Assembly: GCA_017999075.1 (NCBI GenBank)
Contig: JAGOBX010000009.1
Location: 1 to 20,594 of the forward strand
DNA length: 20,594 bases
Direction of reading: 5' to 3'
From: Candidatus Babelota bacterium
GTDB taxonomy: Bacteria; JAGOBX01
The notes under the pieces are model-generated. The model saw only the letters and a program-made list of their open reading frames with translations, did no database searches and had not been told where the DNA came from. Position 1 is the stretch's first letter. Every line of letters begins with the position of its first letter. A program made the position numbers and the translations under genes. Positions 1-8,322 of this stretch are shown here, piece by piece.

Positions 1-11
1 GGATATGATAG

Positions 12-293
12 ATGGCGCGTTCGTTAAAAAAAGGACCATTTGTTGACGATCATTTGATGAAGAAAGTAGATAGTATATTGAAGTCCGGAAAAAAAGAAGC
101 AATCAAAACGTGGTCAAGAAGATCAACAATATTACCTGAATTTGTCGGATTAAATTTTACAGTTCATAATGGGAAAAAATTTATCCCTATTTATATAACA
201 GAACAAATGGTTGGACACAAATTTGGCGAATTTGCACCAACTCGTACCTTTAAGGGACACAGGAAAACTGAAAAAGCGGCAAAAGCGGTTTGA
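12..293 (+). CDS. rpsS: 30S ribosomal protein S19
   Basis: S19 sits in the head of the small subunit and pairs with S13 near the A-site tRNA. The 93-residue protein matches the family in length and opens with the conserved [15 protein letters not shown] motif. It continues through the TWSRRSTI and [13 protein letters not shown] signatures. In-frame stops TGA (6-8) and TAG (9-11) lie directly before the ATG, so the upstream gene, by synteny rplB, ends almost on top of this start. It is the first complete gene of the S10-operon remnant and is followed 36 nt later by rplV. Confidence 0.98.
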   Translation: MARSLKKGPFVDDHLMKKVDSILKSGKKEAIKTWSRRSTILPEFVGLNFTVHNGKKFIPIYITEQMVGHKFGEFAPTRTFKGHRKTEKAAKAV

Positions 294-329
294 TAAAAAA
301 ATTGAATTATTGAGGAGTATGACAGAATT

Positions 330-665
330 ATGGAAGCATATGCGATTGCGAAACATATCAGAATGTCGGCATATAAAGTAAGAAGAATACTTGCTTTGAT
401 ACGTAAAAAAGATGCATTGGAATCTAAAAATATATTGAAATATGTACCGGGAGCAGCGTCTCCGAGAATATTAAAAGTTTTAAATTCTGCAGTAGCAAAT
501 TTAAAACAGAAGAACACTACTTTGAGAGACGAAGATATAACGGTTAAGACAGCGGTTGCAGATGAAGGTCAATCTATAAGAAGAATTATATCTAGATCAC
601 AGGGAAGAGCAGAACAGATAAAAAAAAGAACTTGTCACATTAAAATAGTTGTAAGCAACGATTAA
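330..665 (+). CDS. rplV: 50S ribosomal protein L22
   Basis: L22 binds 23S rRNA and sends a long beta hairpin into the peptide exit tunnel. The 111 residues show the family pattern: an N-terminal AIAKHIRMSAYKVRRI segment (residues 5-20), a central LNSAVANL helix and the C-terminal SQGRAEQIKKRTCHI hairpin. Length is normal for L22. A GAGGAG ribosome binding site at 312-317 lies 12 nt before the ATG. It sits between rpsS and rpsC, as in most bacteria. Confidence 0.98.
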   Translation: MEAYAIAKHIRMSAYKVRRILALIRKKDALESKNILKYVPGAASPRILKVLNSAVANLKQKNTTLRDEDITVKTAVADEGQSIRRIISRSQGRAEQIKKRTCHIKIVVSND

Positions 666-685
666 TTTTTGGAGGTTAAAACAAT

Positions 686-1342
686 ATGGGTCAGAAAGTA
701 CATCCCAAAGGACTTAGATTGAAAATAGTAGAAGACTGGGATGCAAAATGGTTTGCAAAAGGAAAGTCGTATACAGAAAAACTTAGTGAAGACATGAAAA
801 TATATAATTTTATAAAAAAAGAATTATATAATGCATGTATTTCTAAAATTTCTATTGAACGTTATTCGAAACGTGTTAAAATAATAATACATACATCACG
901 TCCAGCTGTTATAATAGGACCTAAAGGGGTAAACAAAGAGCGTTTAGAAGAAAAATTAAAAAAATTTTTAAAACGTGATGATATAACGTTATTCATTCAT
1001 GATATAAAAAATCCTGAAATAGTTGCGCAGCTTGTTGCAGAGCGTATAGCTGAACAATTGGAAAAACGCGTTTCATTTAGAAGAGCCATGAAAAAATCAA
1101 TAGAATTAGCTCAGAAAAAAGGAGCTAAGGGTATAAAAGTTCAATGTTCGGGACGCCTTGCAGGAGCAGATATGGCGAGGACTGAATGGTATCTTGAAGG
1201 AAGAGTACCTCTTCATACATTACGCGCCCAGATAGATTACGGATATGCAATAGCTAATACCAAAGTTGGCAAAACAGGCGTAAAGGTTTGGATATTTACA
1301 GGTGAAATATTGAAAGGCGACGATGCTGCAATCGAAATATAA
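686..1342 (+). CDS. rpsC: 30S ribosomal protein S3
   Basis: S3 lies at the mRNA entry site of the small subunit. The 218-residue protein begins MGQKVHPKG, which is diagnostic. It carries a type II KH RNA-binding domain with the GPKG loop at residues 78-81 and the C-terminal S3 domain with KGIKVQCSGRLAGADMAR and the YGYA(I)A segment. A strong GGAGG at 671-675 precedes the ATG by 10 nt. The 92-nt gap that follows is long for this operon and contains an inverted repeat annotated separately. Confidence 0.98.
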   Translation: MGQKVHPKGLRLKIVEDWDAKWFAKGKSYTEKLSEDMKIYNFIKKELYNACISKISIERYSKRVKIIIHTSRPAVIIGPKGVNKERLEEKLKKFLKRDDITLFIHDIKNPEIVAQLVAERIAEQLEKRVSFRRAMKKSIELAQKKGAKGIKVQCSGRLAGADMARTEWYLEGRVPLHTLRAQIDYGYAIANTKVGKTGVKVWIFTGEILKGDDAAIEI

Positions 1343-1365
1343 TGTGGTTGTAGTAATTAAATAAT

Positions 1366-1398
1366 ATACGCTTATTTTTTATTGAATAAAAAGCGTAT
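1366..1398 (+). promoter_or_regulatory. Inverted repeat in the rpsC-rplP spacer
   Basis: The arms ATACGCTT (1366-1373) and AAGCGTAT (1391-1398) are perfectly complementary. They enclose a 17-nt AT-rich loop in which three further A-T pairs can form past a one-base bulge. No T-run follows on the + strand, so this does not look like a simple terminator. It may be an RNA processing or stability element, or a remnant. It lies wholly between rpsC and the rplP ribosome binding site (AGGGAG at 1418-1423). The repeat is seen directly; its function is inferred. Confidence 0.5.
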
Positions 1399-1434
1399 TG
1401 ATTAAAAAATAAAATTCAGGGAGAAAAAATAGTT

Positions 1435-1857
1435 ATGTTAATGCCGAGCAGATCGAAATTCAGAAAACAGCAAAAAGGAAGGATGAATGGGAAAGCCACA
1501 TCAGGTAATAAGCTTGTATTTGGAGAATACGGATTGAAAGCTGAAGAACCGGCATGGATAACCAGCCGTCAGATAGAAGCTGCCCGTGTAGCTTTAACAA
1601 GATATATTAAACGAACCGGGAAAGTATGGATTCGGATATTTCCTGATAAACCAATAACTAAAAAACCACCTGAGACCAGAATGGGAAAAGGAAAAGGCGC
1701 TCCAGAATATTGGGTGGCTGTAGTAAAACCTGGAAGAATAATGTTTGAGATCGGCGGAGTATCAGAAGCTGAAGCTAAAGAAGGAATGAGATTGGCTGCG
1801 CATAAATTACCAATTCATACGAAATTTGTAAAATTAAATCAAGAGGTTATAATGTAA
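1435..1857 (+). CDS. rplP: 50S ribosomal protein L16
   Basis: L16 organises the A-site and central protuberance region of 23S rRNA. The 140 residues match the family from the opening [17 protein letters not shown] through [27 protein letters not shown]. The (K)[23 protein letters not shown] region, the core of the domain, is intact. ATG codons at 1435 and 1441 are both in frame; the MLMP form is the common family start and lies 11 nt after AGGGAG (1418-1423). The stop codon overlaps the rpmC start by one base, so the two are probably translationally coupled. Confidence 0.98.
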   Translation: MLMPSRSKFRKQQKGRMNGKATSGNKLVFGEYGLKAEEPAWITSRQIEAARVALTRYIKRTGKVWIRIFPDKPITKKPPETRMGKGKGAPEYWVAVVKPGRIMFEIGGVSEAEAKEGMRLAAHKLPIHTKFVKLNQEVIM

Positions 1858-2051
1858 TGAAGTCGAGTGAATTTAAGCAATATAACGAAGTTGAATTAAA
1901 TAAAAAAATCAGTGAGAGTGAAGAAGAATTGTTCAATTTGCGCTTTAAACGCACGTTATCACCATTAGATGATCCTAAACGTATAAAAGTATTAAAAAAA
2001 AATATAGCGCGGATGAAAACATTATTAAATGAAAAGAAAAGAGGTAGTTAA
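1857..2051 (+). CDS. rpmC: 50S ribosomal protein L29
   Basis: L29 is a small helical-hairpin protein near the tunnel exit, where it helps form the docking site for nascent-chain factors. The 64-residue protein has the expected ELNKKISESEEELFNLRF first helix and a second helix starting around DDPKRIKVLKKNIARMKT. Its ATG shares one base with the rplP stop (TAATG), and an AGAGGTT site at 1842-1848 inside rplP serves as ribosome binding site. Order rplP-rpmC-rpsQ is canonical. Confidence 0.96.
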   Translation: MKSSEFKQYNEVELNKKISESEEELFNLRFKRTLSPLDDPKRIKVLKKNIARMKTLLNEKKRGS

Positions 2052-2054
2052 AAA

Positions 2055-2324
2055 ATGAGCGAACATAGCAATAACCGTAAGATAAGAGAAGGAATAGTTG
2101 TAAGTGATAAGATGACCGGCTCTGTAGTAGTTTTAGTAGAACGGAAAGTAAGAGAACCATTGTATAAAAAAATTGTAAAAAAATCAAAAAAATATATGGT
2201 TGATAATAAGAAAAAAGAAGCGGAATACGGTGATTTTGTAGAAATAATTGAAACAAAACCTTTGTCTAAAAACAAATGTTGGCGTGTCAATAAAATACTG
2301 AAAAAAGCTAAAAAAGGTGAATAA
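2055..2324 (+). CDS. rpsQ: 30S ribosomal protein S17
   Basis: S17 is a primary 16S rRNA-binding protein with an OB fold. The 89 residues contain the family core [20 protein letters not shown], the HPLYKK-like segment (here [16 protein letters not shown]) and the closing [20 protein letters not shown] motif. The start lies 3 nt after the rpmC stop, with GAGGT at 2041-2045 as ribosome binding site. The gene closes the S10 portion of the block. Confidence 0.97.
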   Translation: MSEHSNNRKIREGIVVSDKMTGSVVVLVERKVREPLYKKIVKKSKKYMVDNKKKEAEYGDFVEIIETKPLSKNKCWRVNKILKKAKKGE

Positions 2325-2326
2325 TT

Positions 2327-2695
2327 ATGATTCAACAGCAAAGTGTGTTAAATGTTGCCGATAATTCCGGCGCAAAGAAAATTTTGTGTATACGAGCATT
2401 AGGCGGATCAACGCGCAGATATGCATATGTAGGGGATATAATCGTTGCTGCAGTTAAAGAAGCTGATACAAATGGAACGGTTAAAAAGGGTGAAGTAGTA
2501 AAAGCTGTAGTGGTAAGGACCCGTAAAGCAATAAAAAGAAAAGACGGATCATATATAAAATTTGACGATAATTCTGCTGTAATAATAAATCCGCAGCGGG
2601 AACCGATAGGCACTCGTATATTCGGACCGGTAGCTAGAGAATTGAGAATGAAAAATTTTATGAAAATAATATCGTTAGCACCGGAAGTTTTATAA
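2327..2695 (+). CDS. rplN: 50S ribosomal protein L14
   Basis: L14 contacts 16S rRNA across the subunit interface and is a target for silencing factors in many bacteria. The 122-residue protein is full length, opening [19 protein letters not shown]. It continues through the [21 protein letters not shown]-type strand region and the closing FGPVARELR motif. The start falls 2 nt after the rpsQ stop with an AGGTGA site near 2315. It is the first gene of the spc operon arrangement, with no visible promoter between rpsQ and rplN. Confidence 0.98.
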   Translation: MIQQQSVLNVADNSGAKKILCIRALGGSTRRYAYVGDIIVAAVKEADTNGTVKKGEVVKAVVVRTRKAIKRKDGSYIKFDDNSAVIINPQREPIGTRIFGPVARELRMKNFMKIISLAPEVL

Positions 2696-2729
2696 TATAA
2701 AAGTCAAAAAAATCAATGAGGTAAAAAAA

Positions 2730-3050
2730 ATGCAATTGATAAAAAAAGATGATATAGTAAAAGTAATATCAGGGAACCATAAGGGAAAACAAGGGAAAGT
2801 TTTAAAAATATTAAAAGAAAATGATAGAATAATAGTAGAAAAAATTAATTTGATGAAAAAACATACAAAGCCGAATAAAAAATCTCAAAGTACTGGCGGT
2901 ATAGTAGAAAGTGAAGGAAGCATTCATATATCTAATGTAAAATTATTATGTCCGAGATGTAATGTTCCGACCAAAGTTCAAATCAGCAAACTTGACGATA
3001 ATAAGAAAGTAAGAACATGTAAAAAATGCAAAGAAGTTATAGATAAATAA
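2730..3050 (+). CDS. rplX: 50S ribosomal protein L24, zinc-ribbon form
   Basis: L24 is an assembly-initiator protein for the large subunit with an N-terminal KOW motif, here DIVKVISGNHKGKQGKVLK (residues 8-26). The C-terminal part carries C74-x2-C77 and C97-x2-C100, the four-cysteine set seen in zinc-binding versions of L24. The 106-residue length is normal. A GAGG ribosome binding site at 2718-2721 precedes the ATG. It lies between rplN and rplE as expected. Confidence 0.97.
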   Translation: MQLIKKDDIVKVISGNHKGKQGKVLKILKENDRIIVEKINLMKKHTKPNKKSQSTGGIVESEGSIHISNVKLLCPRCNVPTKVQISKLDDNKKVRTCKKCKEVIDK

Positions 3051-3071
3051 ATTTGAGAGGTTAGAAGTAAT

Positions 3072-3620
3072 ATGTATATACCAAGAATAAAGCAGTTATA
3101 TAAAGAACAGGTGATTTCTGGGTTAAAAGAAAAATTTTCTTATAAAAATGTAAATGAAGCTCCAAAACTTGTAAAAATTGTATTAAATATGGGTTTAGGG
3201 AAAGCAATACAGGATTCAAAAGTAATGGATGAAGCTGTAGAAGAATTAACAAAGATTGCAGGGCAAAAACCTGTAATAACCAAATCAAAGAAAGCCATAT
3301 CAAATTTTAAATTGCGTGAGAATATAAATATAGGATGTATGGTAACGTTAAGGAATAATAGAATGTATGAATTTTTTGACAGGCTTGTAAATATAGCTTT
3401 GCCAAGAGTTCGAGATTTTAGAGGAGTATTGCCGAAATCATTTGACGGTAAAGGCAATTATTCGCTGGGAATAAAAGATCATACAATATTTCCTGAAATA
3501 AATGCGGATAAAATCCGTGTTTATAAAGGCATGGACATAACGATAGTAACAACAGCCAAAAGTGATGATGAAGCATTGGAATTATTAAAGTTATTAGGTA
3601 TGCCGTTCAGAAAAAATTAA
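3072..3620 (+). CDS. rplE: 50S ribosomal protein L5
   Basis: L5 binds 5S rRNA in the central protuberance and touches the P-site tRNA. The 182-residue protein shows the family order: VPRLK-like N-terminus ([12 protein letters not shown]), [44 protein letters not shown] and the closing [20 protein letters not shown]. Length is normal (about 180). An AGAGGTT site at about 3056-3062 serves as ribosome binding site. It is followed 19 nt later by the S14 gene. Confidence 0.98.
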   Translation: MYIPRIKQLYKEQVISGLKEKFSYKNVNEAPKLVKIVLNMGLGKAIQDSKVMDEAVEELTKIAGQKPVITKSKKAISNFKLRENINIGCMVTLRNNRMYEFFDRLVNIALPRVRDFRGVLPKSFDGKGNYSLGIKDHTIFPEINADKIRVYKGMDITIVTTAKSDDEALELLKLLGMPFRKN

Positions 3621-3639
3621 TAAAAAGGAGAGATAGAAC

Positions 3640-3825
3640 TTGGCAAAGAAATCAATGGTAGAAAAACAAAGAAGAACGCCTAAATATAAAGTAAGAAAAT
3701 ACAACAGGTGTTCAATATGCGGTCGTTCGCGCGGGTATTACCGAGTGTTCGGATTATGCAGAATATGTTTTAGAAATCTTGCGCATGAAGGCAAATTGCC
3801 CGGCGTGGTAAAATCATCTTGGTAA
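3640..3825 (+). CDS. rpsN: 30S ribosomal protein S14 type Z (zinc form)
   Basis: This 61-residue S14 is the short, zinc-binding form: C24-x2-C27 and C40-x2-C43 make the zinc site, and the KRKYNRCxxCGRxRGYYRxFGLCRxCFR-type core is intact. The start is TTG, supported by AAGGAG at 3625-3630 nine nt upstream. It is also supported by the family N-terminus MAKKSM; the first ATG, five codons in, would remove that motif. S14 completes the 30S head next to S3 and S10. No zinc-free paralogue is in this window. Confidence 0.97.
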   Translation: MAKKSMVEKQRRTPKYKVRKYNRCSICGRSRGYYRVFGLCRICFRNLAHEGKLPGVVKSSW

Positions 3826-3849
3826 ATTTTGATAACGAGGGGAGTATAA

Positions 3850-4254
3850 ATGAGTGTATTAGATCCGATTTCCGATTTATTGACGCGAATAAAAAACGCT
3901 AATAATATTTGCGCAAAAGACGTAAGAGTAAGTTATTCAAAACTAAAATTAAGTATTTGCGAAGTATTAAAAAATGAAGGATATATTTATTCAGTAAGAA
4001 AAGTTCAGCAGGAAAATTCATCCAAACTGGATTTAATTATTGAATTGAAATATGGCGCTAACAAAGAAAAAGTTATACATGGATTAAAACAAATAAGTAA
4101 ACGTGGTTGTCGTACATATGTATCAAAAGACGAAATTCCATATGTTATGGGCGGTTATGGAATAGCAGTACTTACAACGTCAAAGGGAGTTATGTCAGAT
4201 AGGGCAGCCAGGAAAACAGGTGTTGGCGGAGAAATAATTTGTTATTGTTGGTAA
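3850..4254 (+). CDS. rpsH: 30S ribosomal protein S8
   Basis: S8 is a primary 16S rRNA-binder of the platform, and in Escherichia coli also the translational repressor of the spc operon. The 134 residues begin with DPISDLLTRIKNAN and end with the conserved RAARKTGVGGEIICYCW; length is normal. A GAGGGGAG stretch at about 3835-3843 is a good ribosome binding site. I did not identify an S8 operator in the rplN-rplE region. It is followed after 46 nt by rplF. Confidence 0.98.
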   Translation: MSVLDPISDLLTRIKNANNICAKDVRVSYSKLKLSICEVLKNEGYIYSVRKVQQENSSKLDLIIELKYGANKEKVIHGLKQISKRGCRTYVSKDEIPYVMGGYGIAVLTTSKGVMSDRAARKTGVGGEIICYCW

Positions 4255-4300
4255 AATAATAAGAAAAAATAATTAGAAAATTGAGGCAGGTAACAGAGAT

Positions 4301-4843
4301 ATGTCGAGAATAGGAAAGAAACCGGTAACAATACCGAAAAATATTAAAGCAAAAATAGAAAATAACCGAATTATTATAGAGGGGCCAAAAGGCAGATTAG
4401 AACGTGAAATAATAAACGGATTAGAAATAAAGATTGATAACAATCAAATAGTGATAAGCAGAAATTCAGAATCTAAAAAAATACGGGAATCACATGGATT
4501 ATTAAGGGCACTGATAGCCAATATGATAACAGGAGTAGAAAAAGGGATAGAAAAACGTCTTGAAATAGTAGGTGTAGGTTATAAGGTAATTGTAGAAGGA
4601 AAAAATTTAAAATTTCAATTAGGTTTTTCACATCCTGTAGTAATTGAACCTCCAGAGGGAATAACATTTGGAGCAGAAGGAAATAATATAGTAATAATAT
4701 CTGGCATAGATAAAGATAAAGTTGGTTTAGCAGCAGCGAAAATTAAGGAATTGAGACCGGTAGAACCTTATAAAGGAAAAGGCTTGAGGTACGTTGGTCA
4801 GCAGGTTAAAATTAAACCCGGAAAAACCGGTAAAACTGCATAA
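4301..4843 (+). CDS. rplF: 50S ribosomal protein L6
   Basis: L6 lies near the sarcin-ricin loop and the elongation-factor binding site. The 180-residue protein has the typical two tandem alpha/beta domains. It opens MSRIGKKPVTIPKN and ends with the KELRPVEPYKGKGLRYVGQQV signature and a lysine-rich tail (GKTGK). The GVEKGIEKRLEIVGVGYK segment marks the linker between domains. A TGAGGCAGG stretch precedes the ATG. Gene order rpsH-rplF-rplR is canonical. Confidence 0.98.
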   Translation: MSRIGKKPVTIPKNIKAKIENNRIIIEGPKGRLEREIINGLEIKIDNNQIVISRNSESKKIRESHGLLRALIANMITGVEKGIEKRLEIVGVGYKVIVEGKNLKFQLGFSHPVVIEPPEGITFGAEGNNIVIISGIDKDKVGLAAAKIKELRPVEPYKGKGLRYVGQQVKIKPGKTGKTA

Positions 4844-4865
4844 TTGTTAGGAGGCGTCTAAAAAG

Positions 4866-5234
4866 ATGATAAAGATCAAAGAAAGAAAAAAAATAAAGGG
4901 ATTAAAACATAAATCAATAAGAAAGAAAATTTTCGGGACAAGTGAAAAACCGAGAATGTCCGTATATAGAAGTTTAAAAAATATATATGTTCAATTAATT
5001 GATGATGAAAAAGAAAAGACATTATTAAGTTGTTCTACTCTTGAAAAAAATATCCGTGAAAAATTGAATTATGGCGGAAATGTTAAAGCAGCAAAAGTAA
5101 TAGGTGAAGAGGTAGCTAAACGTGCGTTAAGTGCGGGCATATCAAAAGTGGTATTTGACAGGGGCGGATTAAAGTTTCATGGAAGAATAAAAGAATTAGC
5201 TGAATCGGCAAGAACAGCTGGTTTAAAATTTTAA
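4866..5234 (+). CDS. rplR: 50S ribosomal protein L18
   Basis: L18 binds 5S rRNA together with L5 and delivers it to the large subunit. The 122-residue protein carries the basic N-terminal tail ([34 protein letters not shown]) and the [35 protein letters not shown]-terminal core. Both are standard, and the length is normal. A strong AGGAGG at 4849-4854 precedes the ATG by about 11 nt. Confidence 0.98.
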   Translation: MIKIKERKKIKGLKHKSIRKKIFGTSEKPRMSVYRSLKNIYVQLIDDEKEKTLLSCSTLEKNIREKLNYGGNVKAAKVIGEEVAKRALSAGISKVVFDRGGLKFHGRIKELAESARTAGLKF

Positions 5235-5270
5235 ACTCAATATAATCTTAAGTATAAGGAGCAAATAATC

Positions 5271-5765
5271 TTGGAAACTAAAAGAGAAAATGCGGTAAAA
5301 GAATTTCACGAAACTGTAATAAATATTCGGCGTGTTGCAAAGGTTGTTAAAGGCGGACGCCGTTTTAGTTTCAGCACAATGGTAGTAGTAGGAGATGGAA
5401 AAGGCAAAGTAGGTCTTGGCATAGGAAAATCAAAGGAAGTATCGTCATCGATATTAAAAGCCGTACAAAGTGCCAAAAAAAGTATGATAATGATTCCATT
5501 TATAGAAACAGGCACAATACCTTATACAATAATAGGCAAATACGGCGCAGGAAGAGTGTTAATGAAACCTGCTTCAGAAGGTACAGGAGTAATAGCAGGC
5601 GGAGCTGTGCGAGCAGTTGTTGAAGCTGCTGGAATAAAAAACATATTATCTAAATCATTGGGTTCTGATAATTCAATAAATATTGCAAAAGCTACATTTA
5701 ATGCTTTAAGGCAATTATTGAGTCCTGAAAAAATCAAAGAATTAAAAGAAAACAATAAAAAATAA
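5271..5765 (+). CDS. rpsE: 30S ribosomal protein S5
   Basis: S5 helps set decoding accuracy near the mRNA entry channel. The 164-residue protein has an N-terminal double-stranded RNA-binding-like domain ([33 protein letters not shown]) and the C-terminal S5 domain ([28 protein letters not shown]). Its start is TTG, with AAGGAG at 5256-5261. No in-frame ATG is available until far inside the conserved domain, so the unusual start is secure. The next gene is rplO, not rpmD, after only 47 nt. Confidence 0.98.
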   Translation: METKRENAVKEFHETVINIRRVAKVVKGGRRFSFSTMVVVGDGKGKVGLGIGKSKEVSSSILKAVQSAKKSMIMIPFIETGTIPYTIIGKYGAGRVLMKPASEGTGVIAGGAVRAVVEAAGIKNILSKSLGSDNSINIAKATFNALRQLLSPEKIKELKENNKK

Positions 5766-5812
5766 ATATTAAAATTAATTTATAAATTTGCATAATCTGG
5801 GAGTTATAAAAA

Positions 5813-6253
5813 ATGAAATTGAACGATTTGAAACCGGCTGCCGGTTCTAAGAAAAAGAAAAAAATTGTCGGTCGCGGTGTAGGTTCAAGAGGCGCGTTTT
5901 CCGGAAAAGGCATGAATGGTCAGTTAGCGAGATCAGGCGGTGGAAAATCTGCTGCATTTGAAGGCGGTCAAATGCCTTTACATAGACGTCTTCCAAAACG
6001 CGGATTCAATAATTTTTTGTTCAGGATTGAATACAGTGTAATAAATATCAGTGATATAGCTCGTTTTAATGTAGACGCTGTAGATATTGAATATTTAAAA
6101 TCAGTAGGATATTTATCTAATAAAAACGCTAAAGTAAAATTACTGGGCAAAGGTGAAATTTCTAAACCAGTAAAAGTTAAAGTTCATAAGGCATCAGCCT
6201 CGGCAATTGAAAAAATAAAAAAAGCCGGCGGCATCGTAGAGGCGATAGATTAA
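5813..6253 (+). CDS. rplO: 50S ribosomal protein L15
   Basis: L15 is a late-assembly protein threading through 23S rRNA. The 146 residues show the glycine-rich N-terminal extension (GRGVGSRGAFSGKGMNGQ), the GGQMPLHRRLPKRGF motif and a C-terminal KVHKASASAIEKIKKAGG fold ending. Length is normal. GGGAG at 5799-5803 is the ribosome binding site. secY begins 2 nt after the stop, as in many spc operons. L30, usually encoded just upstream, is absent here. Confidence 0.98.
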   Translation: MKLNDLKPAAGSKKKKKIVGRGVGSRGAFSGKGMNGQLARSGGGKSAAFEGGQMPLHRRLPKRGFNNFLFRIEYSVINISDIARFNVDAVDIEYLKSVGYLSNKNAKVKLLGKGEISKPVKVKVHKASASAIEKIKKAGGIVEAID

Positions 6254-6255
6254 TT

Positions 6256-7677
6256 ATGATTTCAGCAATAACAAATAGTTTTAAAATACCAGAGCTTAAG
6301 AAAAAATTATTTTTTACGGCTTTAATGGTAGCAATTTATCGATTAGGATCTCATATAATTATACCAGGTATAGATACTGCTGTAGCAGCTCAATATTTTT
6401 CAGGAAGCGGAGCAGGCGGCTGGCTTGGAATGATAAATATGTTTTCAGGCGGCGCATTCAAAAGATTTTCTATATTTGCTTTGGGCATAATGCCTTATAT
6501 AAGTGCTTCAATTATCCTTCAGCTTTTAACTGCGGTAGTGCCGTATTTGAAAAAATTGTCCAAAGAAGGTGAAATGGGCAGAAAAAAAATAACACAGTAT
6601 ACAAGATATGGAACTATTTTGTTGAGTGTAATTCAGGCAACAGGTCTTGCTATATGGCTGGAAAGTATTGAAAACGGCTCACTCGTATTGTATCATGGAT
6701 TTACATTTAAATTTATAACAGTATTAACTATGACAACAGGTACAACCTTTATAATGTGGCTTGGAGAACAGATAACTGACCGAGGGATAGGAAATGGGAT
6801 ATCAATAATAATATTTATAGGAATAGTAGCGAGCATACCGTTAGGAGTAAGCGAAACATTTATGAAAATATTTAAAACAGAAGATTTAAATGTTTTTCAA
6901 TTTTTGTTTATGGCTTTAATGGTGTTATTTATAGTAGCTGTAGTAATAGCAATACAACTTGGACATAGAAGAATACCGGTAAGTTATGCTAAACAGGTTC
7001 GCGGAAGAAAAATTTATGGAGGGCAATCAACGCACTTACCATTGAAAGTGGATTATTCTGGTGTAATAGCAGTTATATTTGCATCATCATTACTAATGTT
7101 TCCATCTACGATAATAAATTTTTTAGCAGGAAGCAACAGTAATTTTATTGTAAAATTTGTGGAATTATTTCAAGAAAGTTCGAATGGGAATTTATATTTT
7201 TTATTGTATAAACTGACGGGAGGAGCTATAGGTGAAGGACTTCCATTCAGTTTGTTAAGAGTAATAAGTTTATATAATATAATATTTTCAGGATTAGTTA
7301 TATTTTTCTGTTATTTTTATACGACGATAGTATTTAATCCTAAAGATTTAGCGGATAATTTAAAACGTCAAGGTGGTTTTGTTCCTGGAAGGCGTCCAGG
7401 AATAGCGACCGCTGAATATATACAGACAATTTTAATGAGGATAACTTTGATAGGTGCATTAATGGTTGTATTTATTTGTGTATTTCCGGATTTAGTTGAA
7501 GAGTTAATAAGCGGAAATATGCCGAATACAATGAAATATTTAATGGGTGGAACTACAATACTAATACTTGTCGGAGTTGATTTGGACACAATACAACAGA
7601 TAGAATCACAGTTGCTGCAGAGATATTATACCGGTTTTGTTGGTGGCGGTAAATTAAGAAGCAGGAGAGGTGTATAA
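6256..7677 (+). CDS. secY: Protein translocase subunit SecY
   Basis: SecY is the channel of the Sec translocon in the inner membrane and pairs with SecE and SecG. The 473-residue protein has the family's ten-helix pattern. It opens with PELKKKLFFTALMVAIYRLGSHI and shows NMFSGGAFKRFSIFALGIMPYI, the plug and second-helix region, followed by ITDRGIGNGISIIIF. The ERRIPV-like cytoplasmic loop reads HRRIPVSYAKQ, and GFVPGRRPG leads into the last helices. It is somewhat longer than the E. coli protein, partly through the non-cytoplasmic loop after the GSN segment. The start lies 2 nt from the rplO stop. Confidence 0.98.
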   Translation: MISAITNSFKIPELKKKLFFTALMVAIYRLGSHIIIPGIDTAVAAQYFSGSGAGGWLGMINMFSGGAFKRFSIFALGIMPYISASIILQLLTAVVPYLKKLSKEGEMGRKKITQYTRYGTILLSVIQATGLAIWLESIENGSLVLYHGFTFKFITVLTMTTGTTFIMWLGEQITDRGIGNGISIIIFIGIVASIPLGVSETFMKIFKTEDLNVFQFLFMALMVLFIVAVVIAIQLGHRRIPVSYAKQVRGRKIYGGQSTHLPLKVDYSGVIAVIFASSLLMFPSTIINFLAGSNSNFIVKFVELFQESSNGNLYFLLYKLTGGAIGEGLPFSLLRVISLYNIIFSGLVIFFCYFYTTIVFNPKDLADNLKRQGGFVPGRRPGIATAEYIQTILMRITLIGALMVVFICVFPDLVEELISGNMPNTMKYLMGGTTILILVGVDLDTIQQIESQLLQRYYTGFVGGGKLRSRRGV

Positions 7678-7680
7678 ATA

Positions 7681-8319
7681 ATGAATATAATAATGTTGGG
7701 AGCGCCTGGAGCAGGAAAAGGAACTCAAGCAAAAAAAATAGAACAAGAATATAAATTGCCACAGATTTCTACGGGAGATATTTTTAGAACCGCTATAAAA
7801 AATGGAACAGAAATGGGGAAACTTGCAAAGACATATATTGATAAAGGAGAACTTGTTCCTGACGATGTAGTTGTAGGAATTGTTAAAAACAGACTTGAAG
7901 AAGCAGATTGTAAAAATGGATTTATACTTGATGGTTTTCCGAGAACTGTTGTTCAGGCGGAATCGTTAGACAAAGAATTAATAAAAAAACAAATAAAAAT
8001 TGATTATGTTATAAATGTTGAAGTTGATGATAAAATTGTTATAGAAAGAATAAGTTCAAGGCGTACATGTAAAAGTTGCGGAGCTATATTTAGCGCTCTT
8101 ACAGATAAAATTGAATCCGGCAAATGCTTGAAATGCGGAGGAGAATTATTTTTAAGAGATGATGACAAAGTGGAAACAATAAAAAACAGACTGGAAGTTT
8201 ATTACAAACAAACTCAACCATTGATAGAATATTATAAAAAGACCGGAGTAATGAAAAGCGTTGACGGGTTACAGGATGTAGAAAAAGTTTTTTTGGATAT
8301 AAAAAAAATATTGAAATAG
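7681..8319 (+). CDS. adk: Adenylate kinase, zinc-lid type
   Basis: Adenylate kinase interconverts ATP plus AMP with two ADP in the cytosol. The 212-residue protein has the P-loop GAPGAGKGTQ (residues 7-16, K13), the AMP-binding STGDIFR stretch (30-36) and DGFPRT (84-89). The long lid carries four cysteines (C130, C133, C149, C152), the usual zinc-binding lid seen in many Gram-positive and other bacteria. The ATG follows the secY stop by 3 nt and map follows by 3 nt, so secY-adk-map appear co-transcribed. An AGGAGAGG stretch within the end of secY (about 7662) serves as ribosome binding site. Confidence 0.98.
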   Translation: MNIIMLGAPGAGKGTQAKKIEQEYKLPQISTGDIFRTAIKNGTEMGKLAKTYIDKGELVPDDVVVGIVKNRLEEADCKNGFILDGFPRTVVQAESLDKELIKKQIKIDYVINVEVDDKIVIERISSRRTCKSCGAIFSALTDKIESGKCLKCGGELFLRDDDKVETIKNRLEVYYKQTQPLIEYYKKTGVMKSVDGLQDVEKVFLDIKKILK

Positions 8320-8322
8320 CAG

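Noticed and set aside
1-11. 3' end of an upstream gene (expected rplB)
   Set aside because: Stops TGA (6-8) and TAG (9-11) are visible, but only one complete codon precedes them, so the gene cannot be identified from sequence; it rests on synteny alone.
2048-2341. Minus-strand open frames opposite rpsQ and several other ribosomal genes
   Set aside because: They lie wholly opposite well-supported genes, have no ribosome binding sites and encode low-complexity Leu/Phe/Ser-rich peptides typical of AT-rich antisense frames.
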